A stretch of DNA of 64,000 bases, from the NCBI GenBank assembly GCA_021805865.1, contig JAJZDX010000016.1, forward strand, positions 37,864 through 101,863, in the 5' to 3' direction. This DNA is from Pseudomonadota bacterium (lineage in GTDB: Bacteria; Pseudomonadota; Gammaproteobacteria; Steroidobacterales; Steroidobacteraceae). Position 1 is the first letter of the stretch, and every line of letters starts with the position of its first letter. Below are positions 34,620 to 43,817 of the stretch, in pieces. The notes below the pieces were generated by a model. The model was given only the letters and a program-made list of their open reading frames with translations. It had not been told where the DNA came from and did no database searches. The position numbers were made by a program, and so were the translations under genes.

Positions 34620-37139
34620 TCAGTGGAACGCGTAACTGACATCGATGCCGGCGGTGAGCGGCTGGCTGATCACGAAACGCGAATACGCCGTGTCCTGCAA
34701 GGAGATCTGGGGCTGCGGATCGATCAGAATGATATTGTTCGTGAGGTTGTTCACGAACAGCGCCGCTGACCAGTAATCGCCCCCATGCCGATCGCCCTTG
34801 ATACCGAAGCGGACATTGGCGATGCTGTAGGCCGGCAAATGCACCAGCAGCTGATTCATGGTGAGCAGCGTGGAGGTCACGCCGAAGGGCAGATCGGTCC
34901 TGCTGCCGGTGTAGTCCTCCTCCAGTGAGCCGAACAGCGAGAGGCTGTTGCCCAGATAGCGCTTCCAGCCGAGAACCGCGGATCCCGATATCTCCGGCGT
35001 GTCCGGGATCCGCATGCCGGCCGGGTATCCGGCGATCGCGCTGCCGTGGATGAATTTCGCGTCGACGTAGCTGCCATTCAGCGACAGCTCAAACCCCTCG
35101 GGGAGCAGCGTCTCGATCTGCCCCTCGATGCCTTTGATGCGGGCGTCGCCGCCGTTGACCGTGAAGCCGAATCCCGCGATGTTGGTCGGAACCTGTGGAT
35201 GGTACCAGTTCTCCAGGTAGCCATCGAGATTGACGATCAGGCGGTGGTGCAGGAACGAGGACTTCTCGCCGAGTTCATAGCTCCACAACGAGTCGGAACC
35301 GTAGGTCGTCGGTCCCTGCAGCAGTATGTTTGGATTGCACGTCGTCGTGAGCAGCACCTTGGCCTGCAGTCCACATTCGTTGGCGACCTGGGCCGCAAAT
35401 ATAGGATTGGTGTTGCTTGCGGCGACCACGGGAATCGGCCCGGTGTCGCCACTGGCCCCGCCGAGGCGAAAGCCCTTGTCGATCCTCACGTACAGCATGT
35501 GGTCCGGGTTGATGTTGTACGTCAGGGTGACGCTCGGGACGGTACCGCTGGCGGCGATCGAGGCCGCGGAATTGTACGGGACTGCATTCCCTTCCACCCC
35601 CAGCACGCTGAACACGCCGTGCTCGGTGGAGGTCTCGCTCAGGCTGTAGTGATAGTGCCGGAATCCGGCCGCCACCGCGAAATGCGGCGAGAGCCGCCAG
35701 GACACATGCCCATATACCGCATTCTGGATCATCACCTCGGGCAGGCTGCCGACGAAAAGGCTCGTACCGCCCAGAATCGGGGTGGCCTGCGGAGCGATCG
35801 AGGAAATGTTGTCTTCGGAGTACAGGTCCTGGTAGAAGTACCCCGCGACCCATTGGACGGGTCCCGGGGCGGTGGAGGTAACGCGAAACTCATCGGAGAG
35901 CTGCCGGGAATAGTCCTGCTCTAACGTGCCCATGCCCATGCTGCTCTCACACGGCCCGATGCCGCCCGCGGCCGCGTCGTACACAGGAATGCCGATCGCA
36001 CCGGAAACCATTTCCGTGCAACCCTGCAGGTCGAGGAAGTTGCGGTGCCACAAGCCGGTCGCCGAGGTCACGGAGAACGTGGGGAACTGATACACGACAT
36101 CCAGGCTGCCGAAGCTCAGGCTGTCGGTCTGCGGCTCGGGGGTGTCGTAGATCTCATAGTGCGCCAAGACCTTCGGTGTCGCGGGGTGGGTCGGCAAACC
36201 ATTCACATCGGCCGCCGGTGGGGCGCCCTGCTGGACCATCTGGTACATCGCGATCGGCTCGATCGTGAGATTCTTCAGCGGCTTCCACAGAAACTCGACA
36301 CGCGCCGAGTGGATCTGCGTCGTGTTTACGCCCTGCAGGTTTTCCTGCAGGGGCGCGGTGTAGAAATTTCCCGGACGACTCAGAAAGGGAAAGGCGCCGG
36401 AATCCACGGCGACCGCTCCGTCCTGAATCACCCGGCGATCGATCCAGCCACTGTCGTTGGTGAAGGAGCCCACGATGCGCACCGCGGCGGTATGGCCCAA
36501 CGGAATGTTCACCATCCCGTTTTCCTGGTGGTTCAGTCCGCCGCCGGAGACGGTGTCGGAGAGCACCTCCTCCGTACTTGCTGCGAAGGTATTCAGCTGC
36601 GGCCGATTGGGCAAAACCCGAATGGTTCCGCCCATGGAGCTCGACCCGTACAGCGTTCCCTGCGGGCCGCGCAGCACCTCGACGCGTCTGACGTCGTAGA
36701 GGCCGAGGTTCATGAGGTTCTTGCCGAGCTGTGAACCCATGGCCGTCGACAGCGGGATCTCCCCGAAGTACATACCCACCATGGAGGAGTTGCCGCCCTG
36801 GGAGTTCAGCCCGCGGATCTCGTACTCCTCTTCCCCGGGCCCGCCGGTGTCGCGCACGGCGATACCGGGCACCGAGCGAATCAGGCTATCGACGTTGACC
36901 AGGCCCCGGGAGGCGATCTGTGCGGCGGTGACCGCCGTGATGCTGAGCGGTGTTGTTTGAACGGTGGTCCGCTCCCGAGTGGCCGTGACGACGATCTCGC
37001 CGAGCTCAGTCGGCGGCGCGGCGCCGGCGCTCGCTTGGGCAGCATACGTGGCGCTAGCCCCGGCAATCCCGACGGCCGCCGCCACTGCCAGGGCCAGGTG
37101 ATTTCTGCACGTCATGAACGTGGCTCCCGGGAATGTCAT
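34620..37139 (-). CDS. TonB-dependent outer-membrane receptor (copy A of a pair)
   Basis: A TonB-dependent receptor of about 831-839 residues. It has a signal peptide (MTCRNHLALAVAAAVGIAGASATYA when started at 37115), a plug with 'EIVVTATRERTTVQTTPLSI' and 'LRGPQGTLYGSSSMGGTIRV', and a barrel ending in YAFH. Two starts are possible. The ATG at 37139 overlaps the stop of a 27-codon leader frame; the ATG at 37115 has a better GGGAG site. It is very similar to the receptor at 58033-60534 over the plug and barrel, but the signal peptide differs. Likely imports a bulky organic ligand. Confidence 0.88.
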   Translation of the reverse strand: MTFPGATFMTCRNHLALAVAAAVGIAGASATYAAQASAGAAPPTELGEIVVTATRERTTVQTTPLSITAVTAAQIASRGLVNVDSLIRSVPGIAVRDTGGPGEEEYEIRGLNSQGGNSSMVGMYFGEIPLSTAMGSQLGKNLMNLGLYDVRRVEVLRGPQGTLYGSSSMGGTIRVLPNRPQLNTFAASTEEVLSDTVSGGGLNHQENGMVNIPLGHTAAVRIVGSFTNDSGWIDRRVIQDGAVAVDSGAFPFLSRPGNFYTAPLQENLQGVNTTQIHSARVEFLWKPLKNLTIEPIAMYQMVQQGAPPAADVNGLPTHPATPKVLAHYEIYDTPEPQTDSLSFGSLDVVYQFPTFSVTSATGLWHRNFLDLQGCTEMVSGAIGIPVYDAAAGGIGPCESSMGMGTLEQDYSRQLSDEFRVTSTAPGPVQWVAGYFYQDLYSEDNISSIAPQATPILGGTSLFVGSLPEVMIQNAVYGHVSWRLSPHFAVAAGFRHYHYSLSETSTEHGVFSVLGVEGNAVPYNSAASIAASGTVPSVTLTYNINPDHMLYVRIDKGFRLGGASGDTGPIPVVAASNTNPIFAAQVANECGLQAKVLLTTTCNPNILLQGPTTYGSDSLWSYELGEKSSFLHHRLIVNLDGYLENWYHPQVPTNIAGFGFTVNGGDARIKGIEGQIETLLPEGFELSLNGSYVDAKFIHGSAIAGYPAGMRIPDTPEISGSAVLGWKRYLGNSLSLFGSLEEDYTGSRTDLPFGVTSTLLTMNQLLVHLPAYSIANVRFGIKGDRHGGDYWSAALFVNNLTNNIILIDPQPQISLQDTAYSRFVISQPLTAGIDVSYAFH

Positions 37140-37219
37140 GATAGGGACCTGTTGCTCTCGCGCGGCGCCACGGCAAATAGCCGTAGCGCGATATGGTGGG
37201 ACTTCAGGGTGCGTGCCAT
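37136..37219 (-). CDS. 27-residue leader frame overlapping the receptor start (relic signal peptide)
   Basis: This frame begins MARTLKSHHIALRLFAVAP and stops after 27 residues. The first part corresponds to the real N-terminus MALTIKSYFCALRLLVLAP of the sister receptor at 60534, so it is the ancestral signal peptide cut off by a stop. That stop overlaps an ATG of the receptor frame (ATGA at 37136-37139), so ribosomes could restart there. A GAGG site precedes the leader ATG, as in the sister copy. Confidence 0.5.
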   Translation of the reverse strand: MARTLKSHHIALRLFAVAPRESNRSLS

Positions 37220-37601
37220 CGGCGAGAACCTCGGTTTCAAAGATTGAACGATGAAAGCCCGATGCGCGGCGACGAACACCGACGTATGCGGCGCTGAACA
37301 TGAGTTGCGATTGGCCGTTCCCGCCGCGCCCCGGGGCGGGCCGCCGAAGATGCGGGCCCACCGGTACGCCTTGTTCCGTGGGCGAAATGCGGTACCTGCC
37401 CTTAGCATCCCCCCGTCGATCCTGGAATTATTCATAAGCGGATTCGGCATGCGGTTGACATTACGCCGGCTCTTACCGGGTTTCTTGTCCGGCGCTGCCA
37501 ACCGTCCCCAAGAGCTGGCAATCGCGGGCAAGCACTTGGCGCGGCTGGGCAAGATCGGTCCGCAGGGGCTCGGCTAGAATAGAAGCCAATCATCCAACCT
37601 G
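37220..37601. other. 382-bp gap with duplicated receptor upstream DNA
   Basis: The part at about 37220-37310 matches the DNA upstream of the second receptor (about 60535-60640), including the sequence before the leader ATG. It is therefore a shared promoter or untranslated region. The rest has no convincing gene; weak open frames on both strands lack start signals and family patterns. The divergent aminotransferase starts at its right end. Confidence 0.5.
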
Positions 37602-38990
37602 ATGAAGCTGAATGCCATGATCACTGAAGCAGAGCTCGAAAAGCTGTCCTGGCCGGACGCGCCGCAGATGAAGACTCAAGCGGTGCCCGGTCCGTTGGCG
37701 CGCCAGGCCCTCGAGCGCTCGGCGCGCCGCGAGTCCCTGGCGCGCGGCGGCGGTGGGTTTCCAATGGTCTTCGATCAGGGCTACGGTGTTACCGTCAAGG
37801 ACCCCGACGGCAATCTGTACATCGATTTGTCCGCGGGCGTCGGAGTGAACAGCGTCGGCCGCTGCCACCCCGCTGTGGTGCAGGCGATCCAGGCGCAGTC
37901 GCATCATCTGATGCACGCCTCGGACATCACCAACTCCAAGCGCATCGAGCTGGCCGCGAAGATCGCCGAGATCATGCCGGAGGGGTTGCGCGACAATTGC
38001 GTCACGTATTTCACACAGAGCGGAAGCGATGCGGTCGAAGCGGCCGTGAAATTCGCCAAGCGGGTGACGGGCCGGCAGCAGATTCTTGCGTTTCACGGCG
38101 CTTACCACGGCATCTGGAACGCCTCGAACGCTCTGACGACCGGCAACCAGTATCGCTCCGGCTATGGTCCGTTCATGGGCGGGGTCATTCATGCGCCCTA
38201 CCCTTACGCATACCGCTTCCCGTTCGACACCTCCGCGAGAAGCGCCGAGCAGATCGCCGGAGAGTACGTCGACTATCTGCTCAACTCCCGCTACACCGGC
38301 GCAGACGACGTCGGGGCCGTGATCGTCGAGCCCGTTCAAGGTGAAGGCGGCTACGTCGCACCGGGACCGGAGTTCCTGCGACTCCTGCGCAAGGCATGCG
38401 ATCGGGCCGGCGCGCTGCTGATCGCCGACGAGGTGCAGGCGGGGGCAGGCCGCACCGGCAAGATGTGGTCGATCGAGCATTCCGGGGTCAAACCGGATCT
38501 GCTTACCTTCGGCAAGGGCATGGGAGGTGATCTGCCGATGGCTGGCGTCGCGATGCGCGCCGATCTCGCCAAGCACATTCCACCGGGCTCCCAGCCCGGA
38601 ACCTTCGCGGCGAACGCGCTCTCGGCGGCGGTGTGCCTGGCCAACATCGAGCTACTCACCGACCCGAAACTCGCCCTCATCGAGCGCGCCCACCTGCTCG
38701 GGCTCGAGACCCTGGAAAGAGTGCGCGCCGCCGACTGCCCGCTCATCGGCGAAGCGCGCGGCCGGGGACTCATGATCGGCATCGAACTCGTCGAGGATCG
38801 GGAGTCAAAAGCGCCGCTCGCGCCGGAGAAGGTTGGCCAGGTCGTGATGGACAGCCTGCAAATCGGCATCATCATGGTGCCCTGCGGCCGCAACGGCAAC
38901 GTGCTGCGCCTGATGCCATCCCTGACCATTCCGCGCCGCTACCTATTCGGCGCCCTCGATCGGGTGCTCACCATTCTCGCGGAGGTTTGA
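37602..38990 (+). CDS. Class III PLP-dependent aminotransferase
   Basis: A 462-residue class III aminotransferase. Features are 'YFTQSGSDAVEAAVKFAK' near residues 136-153, 'FHGAYHGIW' near 164, 'LIADEVQAGAGRTGKMW' near 273, and the PLP-binding Lys in LLTFGKGMGGDLPM near 302. The family acts on omega-amino acids, GABA, ornithine or similar, swapping the amino group onto a keto acid. An in-frame ATG at 37617 is an alternative start. The adjacent permease could supply its substrate; the product may feed the amidohydrolase gene downstream, though that link is weak. Confidence 0.87.
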   Translation: MKLNAMITEAELEKLSWPDAPQMKTQAVPGPLARQALERSARRESLARGGGGFPMVFDQGYGVTVKDPDGNLYIDLSAGVGVNSVGRCHPAVVQAIQAQSHHLMHASDITNSKRIELAAKIAEIMPEGLRDNCVTYFTQSGSDAVEAAVKFAKRVTGRQQILAFHGAYHGIWNASNALTTGNQYRSGYGPFMGGVIHAPYPYAYRFPFDTSARSAEQIAGEYVDYLLNSRYTGADDVGAVIVEPVQGEGGYVAPGPEFLRLLRKACDRAGALLIADEVQAGAGRTGKMWSIEHSGVKPDLLTFGKGMGGDLPMAGVAMRADLAKHIPPGSQPGTFAANALSAAVCLANIELLTDPKLALIERAHLLGLETLERVRAADCPLIGEARGRGLMIGIELVEDRESKAPLAPEKVGQVVMDSLQIGIIMVPCGRNGNVLRLMPSLTIPRRYLFGALDRVLTILAEV

Positions 38991-39138
38991 AGCATAACAG
39001 CCTGGTGCGCGCCCGTAGTGGATCGCAGCGCTGAAGCGGGCAGGCGGCAAACCGTGAACGCTTCGTCTTGACGGAGCGCGTGAGCCAGAGGGGGGAATTT
39101 GAACGGATCGAGCGACTTTTGACGAACTGGGGGGCGTT

Positions 39139-40155
39139 ATGCAAATGAAGAGAATTGCGTGCGAGGAAGCCTTTAACATTCCGGAGATCGCGCGTGAGCT
39201 CAACAAGATCGCCAAATCGGGCGGTACGTCAAAGGATCTGATCCTCATCCGGGCGCTCTATGGCGACGGGGTCGCCGGATACAACGCCCAGTTTGTCCCG
39301 AAGTTGCTCGATGTGGATGACATGCGCCTCAAGCAAATGGATGAGCTCGGCATCGACATGCAGGTCCTGTCCATCACCGTTCCCGGCGTGCAGATGTTCG
39401 ACGCCGACACGGCGACCGAGTATGCTCAGATCGTCAACGATCGACTGGCCGAGATCGTCGCCCGGCATCCGCGCCGCTATGCTGCGCTGGCGTGCTTCGC
39501 GCCTCACTCGCCGAAGCGGGCGGCAAAGGAAATAGAGCGCGCCATCGGATCACTGCGCTTGAATGGACTGATCGTCAATTCACATACCAACGACCAGTAC
39601 TACGACGACGAGAAGTATTTTCCGTTTTTTGAGGCCGCCGAGGCCCTCGATGCGGCCATCTATCTGCACCCGCGCGCCCCGATGGCGGGCCTGGACCGGC
39701 CCCTCGACAAGTATTGGATGGAAGCGGCTTTGTGGGGCTATGGGATCGAGACGAGCACCCACGCGCTGCGCCTGATCTTTTGCGGCCTGTTCGACCGGTT
39801 TCCCAAGCTGAAGATCGTGCTCGGACACATGGGCGAGGGTCTACCTTTCTGGGTCACGCGGCTGGACTTCATGCATGATGAGGCCGTGGTGGTGGGCGCG
39901 GCTCCGCGCCTGCAGCTCAAGCCGTCGGAGTATCTGAAGCGCAACTTCGTCATTACCACGAGTGGACAGGAAAACCATCTGGCGCTGAAATATTCCCTCG
40001 ACGTGCTTGGCGAGGATAACGTGATGTGGGCCATAGATTATCCCTATCAGCCGATGGCACCCGCCGTCCGATTCATGGATACGGCTCCGCTCAGCGAGGC
40101 CGTGAAGGCGAAGGTCTACGGGGGAAATGCCGCACGTGTATTCCATATCACTTGA
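39139..40155 (+). CDS. Amidohydrolase, ACMSD/gamma-resorcylate-decarboxylase-like
   Basis: A 338-residue metal-dependent TIM-barrel protein of the amidohydrolase-2 group. It has an acidic N-terminal ligand (RIACEEAF), His in 'AIYLHPRAP' near residue 178, 'IVLGHMGEGLPFW' near 231, and the late Asp in 'MWAIDYPYQP' near 297. This ligand set is shared by ACMSD, 5-carboxyvanillate decarboxylase and gamma-resorcylate decarboxylase, which remove CO2 from aromatic acids without an organic cofactor. A resorcylate-type reaction would yield a 1,3-dihydroxybenzene, fitting the polyphenol theme. GGGGG precedes the start. Confidence 0.83.
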   Translation: MQMKRIACEEAFNIPEIARELNKIAKSGGTSKDLILIRALYGDGVAGYNAQFVPKLLDVDDMRLKQMDELGIDMQVLSITVPGVQMFDADTATEYAQIVNDRLAEIVARHPRRYAALACFAPHSPKRAAKEIERAIGSLRLNGLIVNSHTNDQYYDDEKYFPFFEAAEALDAAIYLHPRAPMAGLDRPLDKYWMEAALWGYGIETSTHALRLIFCGLFDRFPKLKIVLGHMGEGLPFWVTRLDFMHDEAVVVGAAPRLQLKPSEYLKRNFVITTSGQENHLALKYSLDVLGEDNVMWAIDYPYQPMAPAVRFMDTAPLSEAVKAKVYGGNAARVFHIT

Positions 40156-40209
40156 TCCGCCCGTAGTGCAGCGGGCCGCACGGCCGATGCGACGGTCACG
40201 GCAGACTGC

Positions 40210-41169
40210 CTAGGCGACGTCGCGCGCGGCGGTCCCCAGCCGGCGCTCTGCCTTCGGAGGGTGACCAAACGCCTTGCGATAGGCACGAGAGAAATGCGCG
40301 CCATCCTTGAAACCGCAGGCGAGCGCAACTTCAATGATCGGTGCGTGGTGTGCATTCTGGGTAAGCAACTCGCGCGCGCGCGCGAGGCGCCGCGACCAGA
40401 TGAGCGATGCCGGAGTCCAGCCGCCCGATCTCACCAGCCGATACAGCCGGCGTACGGAGATATTGAAATGGGCCGCGATGGATGTGGGTGACAGATCAGG
40501 GCTGTCCATGTGCGCATCGATGAAGTGAGTGATGTCGCACAGGCTCATCGCGCGCCGGCTCTCCGGAATCTGCATTCCGCCCTCGGCGCCCAGACCCAGC
40601 GCGGCCGCGAGCAGCTCGAGGGTCATTCCAGTCAGATCAACATCGCCGATCGTGGCGGCGTTGCCCACGACAGCGCCGAGCATCTGGGAAAGCAGCGCGC
40701 CCGCGCCGTAATCACAACGGATCGTTCTGGCGAGCGGCAACGCGCGATCGCCGAAACGCTCCGTCACGAGGGGTGCCGACAGGTGGAACGAGTACTGGTG
40801 GAATCCGGGCCCGATCTCGAAGACCGATGGGAAGCGGGAATCGATGAGGGCGCAGTCCCCGGGCTTCAGCAAAGCCTCCGAGCCGCGCTGTCGCATGCGT
40901 GCGGTCCCGGCCGCCTGCAAAATCAGAAAGAATTGATCGCCCCGATAGTACCGGTCATCTCTGTCACGCATGACCCGCCCGCCGGAGAACGCCACATTGG
41001 CGAACTCGAGCGAGCCCGCCCGGCGCGTCTCGATCCTTCCCCGGAAGCCCGGCCAGCGCTCCGCGGCAAGCTGGTACGCGCCACAGATGCGTCGGAGCGC
41101 TTCGTTGCACGCTTCGAAGCTGACGAAGGTGCGTTCGTTGTTGACACCGGCAGCCAGGATGTTGCGCAT
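40210..41169 (-). CDS. AraC-family transcriptional regulator
   Basis: A 319-residue AraC regulator. An N-terminal cupin-like ligand domain of the FeaR/AraC_binding_2 type (FLILQAAGTARMRQRGSEALLKPGDCALIDS near residues 80-112) precedes two helix-turn-helices at the C-terminus ('PTSIAAHFNISVRRLYRLV' near 238-256, then 'PIIEVALACGFKDGAHFSRAYRKAFG' near 283-308). The frame opens at 41199; the ATG at 41169 is the better start. Divergent from a TetR gene, with repeats and a palindrome between them. Confidence 0.86.
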   Translation of the reverse strand: MRNILAAGVNNERTFVSFEACNEALRRICGAYQLAAERWPGFRGRIETRRAGSLEFANVAFSGGRVMRDRDDRYYRGDQFFLILQAAGTARMRQRGSEALLKPGDCALIDSRFPSVFEIGPGFHQYSFHLSAPLVTERFGDRALPLARTIRCDYGAGALLSQMLGAVVGNAATIGDVDLTGMTLELLAAALGLGAEGGMQIPESRRAMSLCDITHFIDAHMDSPDLSPTSIAAHFNISVRRLYRLVRSGGWTPASLIWSRRLARARELLTQNAHHAPIIEVALACGFKDGAHFSRAYRKAFGHPPKAERRLGTAARDVA

Positions 41170-41218
41170 AGCCCGCCTCCGCACCCCCGAGACTGTCATC
41201 GGACAGCCTCGAATTTAT

Positions 41219-41258
41219 CGATTTAATACTCGATTTAATACTCGATTTTAGTCGAGTA
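41219..41258. promoter_or_regulatory. Tandem 12-bp repeat leading into a palindrome
   Basis: CGATTTAATACT is repeated head-to-tail at 41219-41230 and 41231-41242. The second copy runs into the perfect inverted repeat TACTCGA-TTTTAG-TCGAGTA (41239-41258). Direct repeats are typical of AraC binding sites and palindromes of TetR sites, and the divergent genes on either side encode exactly these two regulator types. Confidence 0.6.
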
Positions 41259-41442
41259 TAATCCCATGTGGCTTTGTGTCAATCGTAATGCGCGGAGCGC
41301 GGTCGATCACTAGTGTTTCGCCGGGTGCCGGCGGGTCAGTCCGGCATCACATCGGGAAGGGCTCAATGGCTTCAATAAAATCAATTACTTGCCATGCGAC
41401 GCCACGGCAGTCATCGTTCGGCCGGACAATGGAGGATTCCAT

Positions 41443-42138
41443 GTGGCACTGATCGGAAATCGGAAGCACTCATGGCAGGCGCGCGGCATCGAGCGGCGCG
41501 GGCTTCTGCTCGAGGCGGCACGCGCTCTTCTCGCAGAGCGCGGTCTCGATCAGGTGAGCCTCGGGGATGTCGCCGCGAAGGCAGGCGTTCCCAAGAGTTC
41601 CGCCTATCACTTCTATGCGGACATGCAGGCCCTGTACGCCGCCCTACTGGCGCTGGTGCAGAAGGAGCTCATTCAGGTGCTGTCGCAACCCTTGCGGGGA
41701 CGTTTTGCGACCTGGCAAAACGTGGTCACCACCTTGACGAAGCGTGGCGCCGCCTTCTACATGGGAAATGTCGCCGCGCGGCAGCTGCAGATAGGACCGA
41801 AGACGCCTCCGGCGCTCAAGCTGTACGACCGCCACAGCGACATCGCCATCGCTCGGCTCTACGAAGAGCATATCGCGAGCGTGTTCGATCTGCCGCCGAT
41901 CGCGGATCGCTTGCGCCTGTTCTACCGCGCCATCGAGATTGCCGATCTGATGTTCTGCTTGTCAATGCTTGAGCAGGGCTCGCTAACGAAGGAGATGTGC
42001 CGCGAGGCAGACCGGGCCGCCTCGGCCTACCTCGCAACCTATCTGCCGATCATCCTGCCGTATCGCAATACCGAGGCACCGGGTTATGCGATTGTCCGGC
42101 CCCGCGTGCCAGAATCGCACAGCCTCGAAGCGGACTGA
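41443..42138 (+). CDS. TetR-family regulator
   Basis: A 231-residue TetR protein. The helix-turn-helix is in 'LLLEAARALLAERGLDQVSLGDVAAKAGVPKSSAYHFYAD' near residues 20-60, followed by an all-helical ligand domain. The start is a GTG at 41443 with a perfect GGAGG 7 nt upstream; a TTG at 41389 opens the frame but has no site. Its targets could be the divergent AraC gene or the convergent SDR/MoaF group. Confidence 0.83.
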   Translation: MALIGNRKHSWQARGIERRGLLLEAARALLAERGLDQVSLGDVAAKAGVPKSSAYHFYADMQALYAALLALVQKELIQVLSQPLRGRFATWQNVVTTLTKRGAAFYMGNVAARQLQIGPKTPPALKLYDRHSDIAIARLYEEHIASVFDLPPIADRLRLFYRAIEIADLMFCLSMLEQGSLTKEMCREADRAASAYLATYLPIILPYRNTEAPGYAIVRPRVPESHSLEAD

Positions 42139-42190
42139 TGGCACTCGACCCCACGCCCGGGCGGGTGTGCGCAACGGACGCCGAACTCGG

Positions 42191-43024
42191 TCAACCTGGC
42201 GCAGATAGCGTGTCTCGGGGGGTGCCGAGCCAGCCGCATTCGGGCAGCAGCGCGCCGCCGTCCACCACCAGAGTCTGGCCTGTAATGTACGCCGCAGCAT
42301 CCGAAGCGAGGAAAAGCATGGCAAACGCGATGTCCTCCGGACGCCCCAACCGTCCGAGCGGCACTCGCCGCGCAAGCCATTGCTGATGCTCATCGCCGCC
42401 CAGGTTTGCGGCAGCTGGCGTTGCGATCATCCCAGGCTCTACGCCGTTGACCGTGATGCGCTCTCCTGCCAGCTCGAGCGCGGCCGAGCGGATGAATCCG
42501 TTGAGGCCGGCCTTCGAGGCGGCGTAGTGAGCAAGACCCGGATAGGCGACCCGAGGTCCGGTCACGGACGAGGTGATCAGGATGCGGCCCCGGCCCGAAC
42601 GGCGAAGCATCGGCAGCGCGGCCTGAGTCAGCCAGAATGCCGCCTCAAGATTCACCGCGAGCGTGCGCTGAAGCAGCGCCGCGTCAATGTCTGCTAGCGG
42701 TCGCAGCGGATAATGCGCCGCGTTGTGAACGAGGACATCCAAGCCGCCGAGGTCGCTGATGGCCGCCGCCGTCACCCGCTCGACCTCTCCGCGATCGGAA
42801 AGATCGGCTGCGAGGGTCTCAGCGCGTCCACCGGCACGAACGATGTCGTCACGGGTCGCCTCGCTCTCGGCTATCGCGCGGTCGACGATAACTACAGTCG
42901 CGCCGTGAGCCGCCATCGCGATGGCAATCGCGCGGCCGATCCCGCGCGCCGCGCCCGTCACGATGCATTTGCGACCGGAGAGATCGAGGGGCAGGCGCGC
43001 CGCAGAAAGCGTCGTTTCGTTCAC
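42191..43024 (-). CDS. SDR-family oxidoreductase
   Basis: A 277-residue classical SDR starting with GTG. GAARGIG lies near residues 24-30, 'VLVHNAAHYPLRP' near 97, Ser in 'ILITSSVTG' near 148, the YxxxK motif YAASK near 165, and 'ITVNGVEPGMI' after it. It begins 7 nt after the stop of the preceding SDR gene. Two SDRs, a MoaF protein and an aldehyde dehydrogenase in a row suggest stepwise oxidation of an alcohol to an acid. Confidence 0.84.
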   Translation of the reverse strand: MNETTLSAARLPLDLSGRKCIVTGAARGIGRAIAIAMAAHGATVVIVDRAIAESEATRDDIVRAGGRAETLAADLSDRGEVERVTAAAISDLGGLDVLVHNAAHYPLRPLADIDAALLQRTLAVNLEAAFWLTQAALPMLRRSGRGRILITSSVTGPRVAYPGLAHYAASKAGLNGFIRSAALELAGERITVNGVEPGMIATPAAANLGGDEHQQWLARRVPLGRLGRPEDIAFAMLFLASDAAAYITGQTLVVDGGALLPECGWLGTPRDTLSAPG

Positions 43025-43031
43025 GCCGCGG

Positions 43032-43817
43032 TCACCGGCTGAGGGCTAGAGTGCCCACGTCGACGATCGTCGAGCCCCCGTCAGCGACGATGACGGCGCC
43101 CGTGACGATCGAGGCTTCGGGTGAGATCAGAAAGCGGCAAACGGATGCGATCTCCTCGGCGGATGCCGGACGGCGCAGCGGCGCGTCCGCCGTCACGTGC
43201 TCGTAGGCCTGATCGAGGGTAATGCCGCGGACCCGCATGAGGGGCTGCATTTCCTCGTCCGACATCGGCGTTCGCACCCAGCCCGGACACACGGCGTTCA
43301 CGCGCACGCCTGCGGGCCCGTAGTCTCGGGCGAGCGAGCGCGTAAGGCCGATGACTGCGTGTTTGAAGGTGGTGTAGCCGCAGACCTCCGGCGGCGCGCC
43401 CAGCGCCGCAATCGAGGACACGAACACGATCGAGCCGCGCCGCTCAAGCAGCAACGGCAGCACTTCCCGAGCTGCGACGAAGGCCGAGTCGAGGTTGGCG
43501 ACACGCGCGTCGCGCCAGGCCGCGTCGTCCGTTTCACGCGCCGCGCCGATGCCATGACCGCCGGCGTTGGCGATAAGGGCATCGAGGCCCCCGAAACGCT
43601 CGGCAATGAGCGCAACAGCCGCACGCATATCGTCGGTCCGGGAAGCGTCCGCGGCGATTGCCATCCCGCCGACCTGACCGGCGACTCGATCCAATGGTTC
43701 CTTCCGCCGCCCGAGGACGGCGATCCGCATACCCTCCTCGGCGAGGCGGCGCGCGCAGGCGGCGCCAATGCCAGTGCCGCCGCCGGTGATAAGGACCGAT
43801 CGACCAGACAGGCTCAG
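43032..43817 (-). CDS. SDR-family oxidoreductase with probable CTG start
   Basis: A 261-residue SDR. The nucleotide motif reads SVLITGGGTGIGAACARRLAEEG; the first ATG in frame (43730) falls inside the fold and would delete it. Upstream of the motif there is no ATG, GTG or TTG in frame for at least 20 codons. A CTG at 43817 overlaps the stop of the MoaF gene (CTGA), which mimics the usual ATGA coupling, so a CTG start is the simplest reading. The YxxxK motif is degenerate (YTTFK). The end is 'TGAVIVADGGSTIVDVG'. Confidence 0.75.
   Translation of the reverse strand: MSLSGRSVLITGGGTGIGAACARRLAEEGMRIAVLGRRKEPLDRVAGQVGGMAIAADASRTDDMRAAVALIAERFGGLDALIANAGGHGIGAARETDDAAWRDARVANLDSAFVAAREVLPLLLERRGSIVFVSSIAALGAPPEVCGYTTFKHAVIGLTRSLARDYGPAGVRVNAVCPGWVRTPMSDEEMQPLMRVRGITLDQAYEHVTADAPLRRPASAEEIASVCRFLISPEASIVTGAVIVADGGSTIVDVGTLALSR

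Noticed and set aside
37251..37577. Plus-strand open frame of 108 codons upstream of the aminotransferase
   Set aside because: No ribosome site or domain, and it covers the duplicated upstream DNA of the receptor, which is better explained as regulatory sequence.
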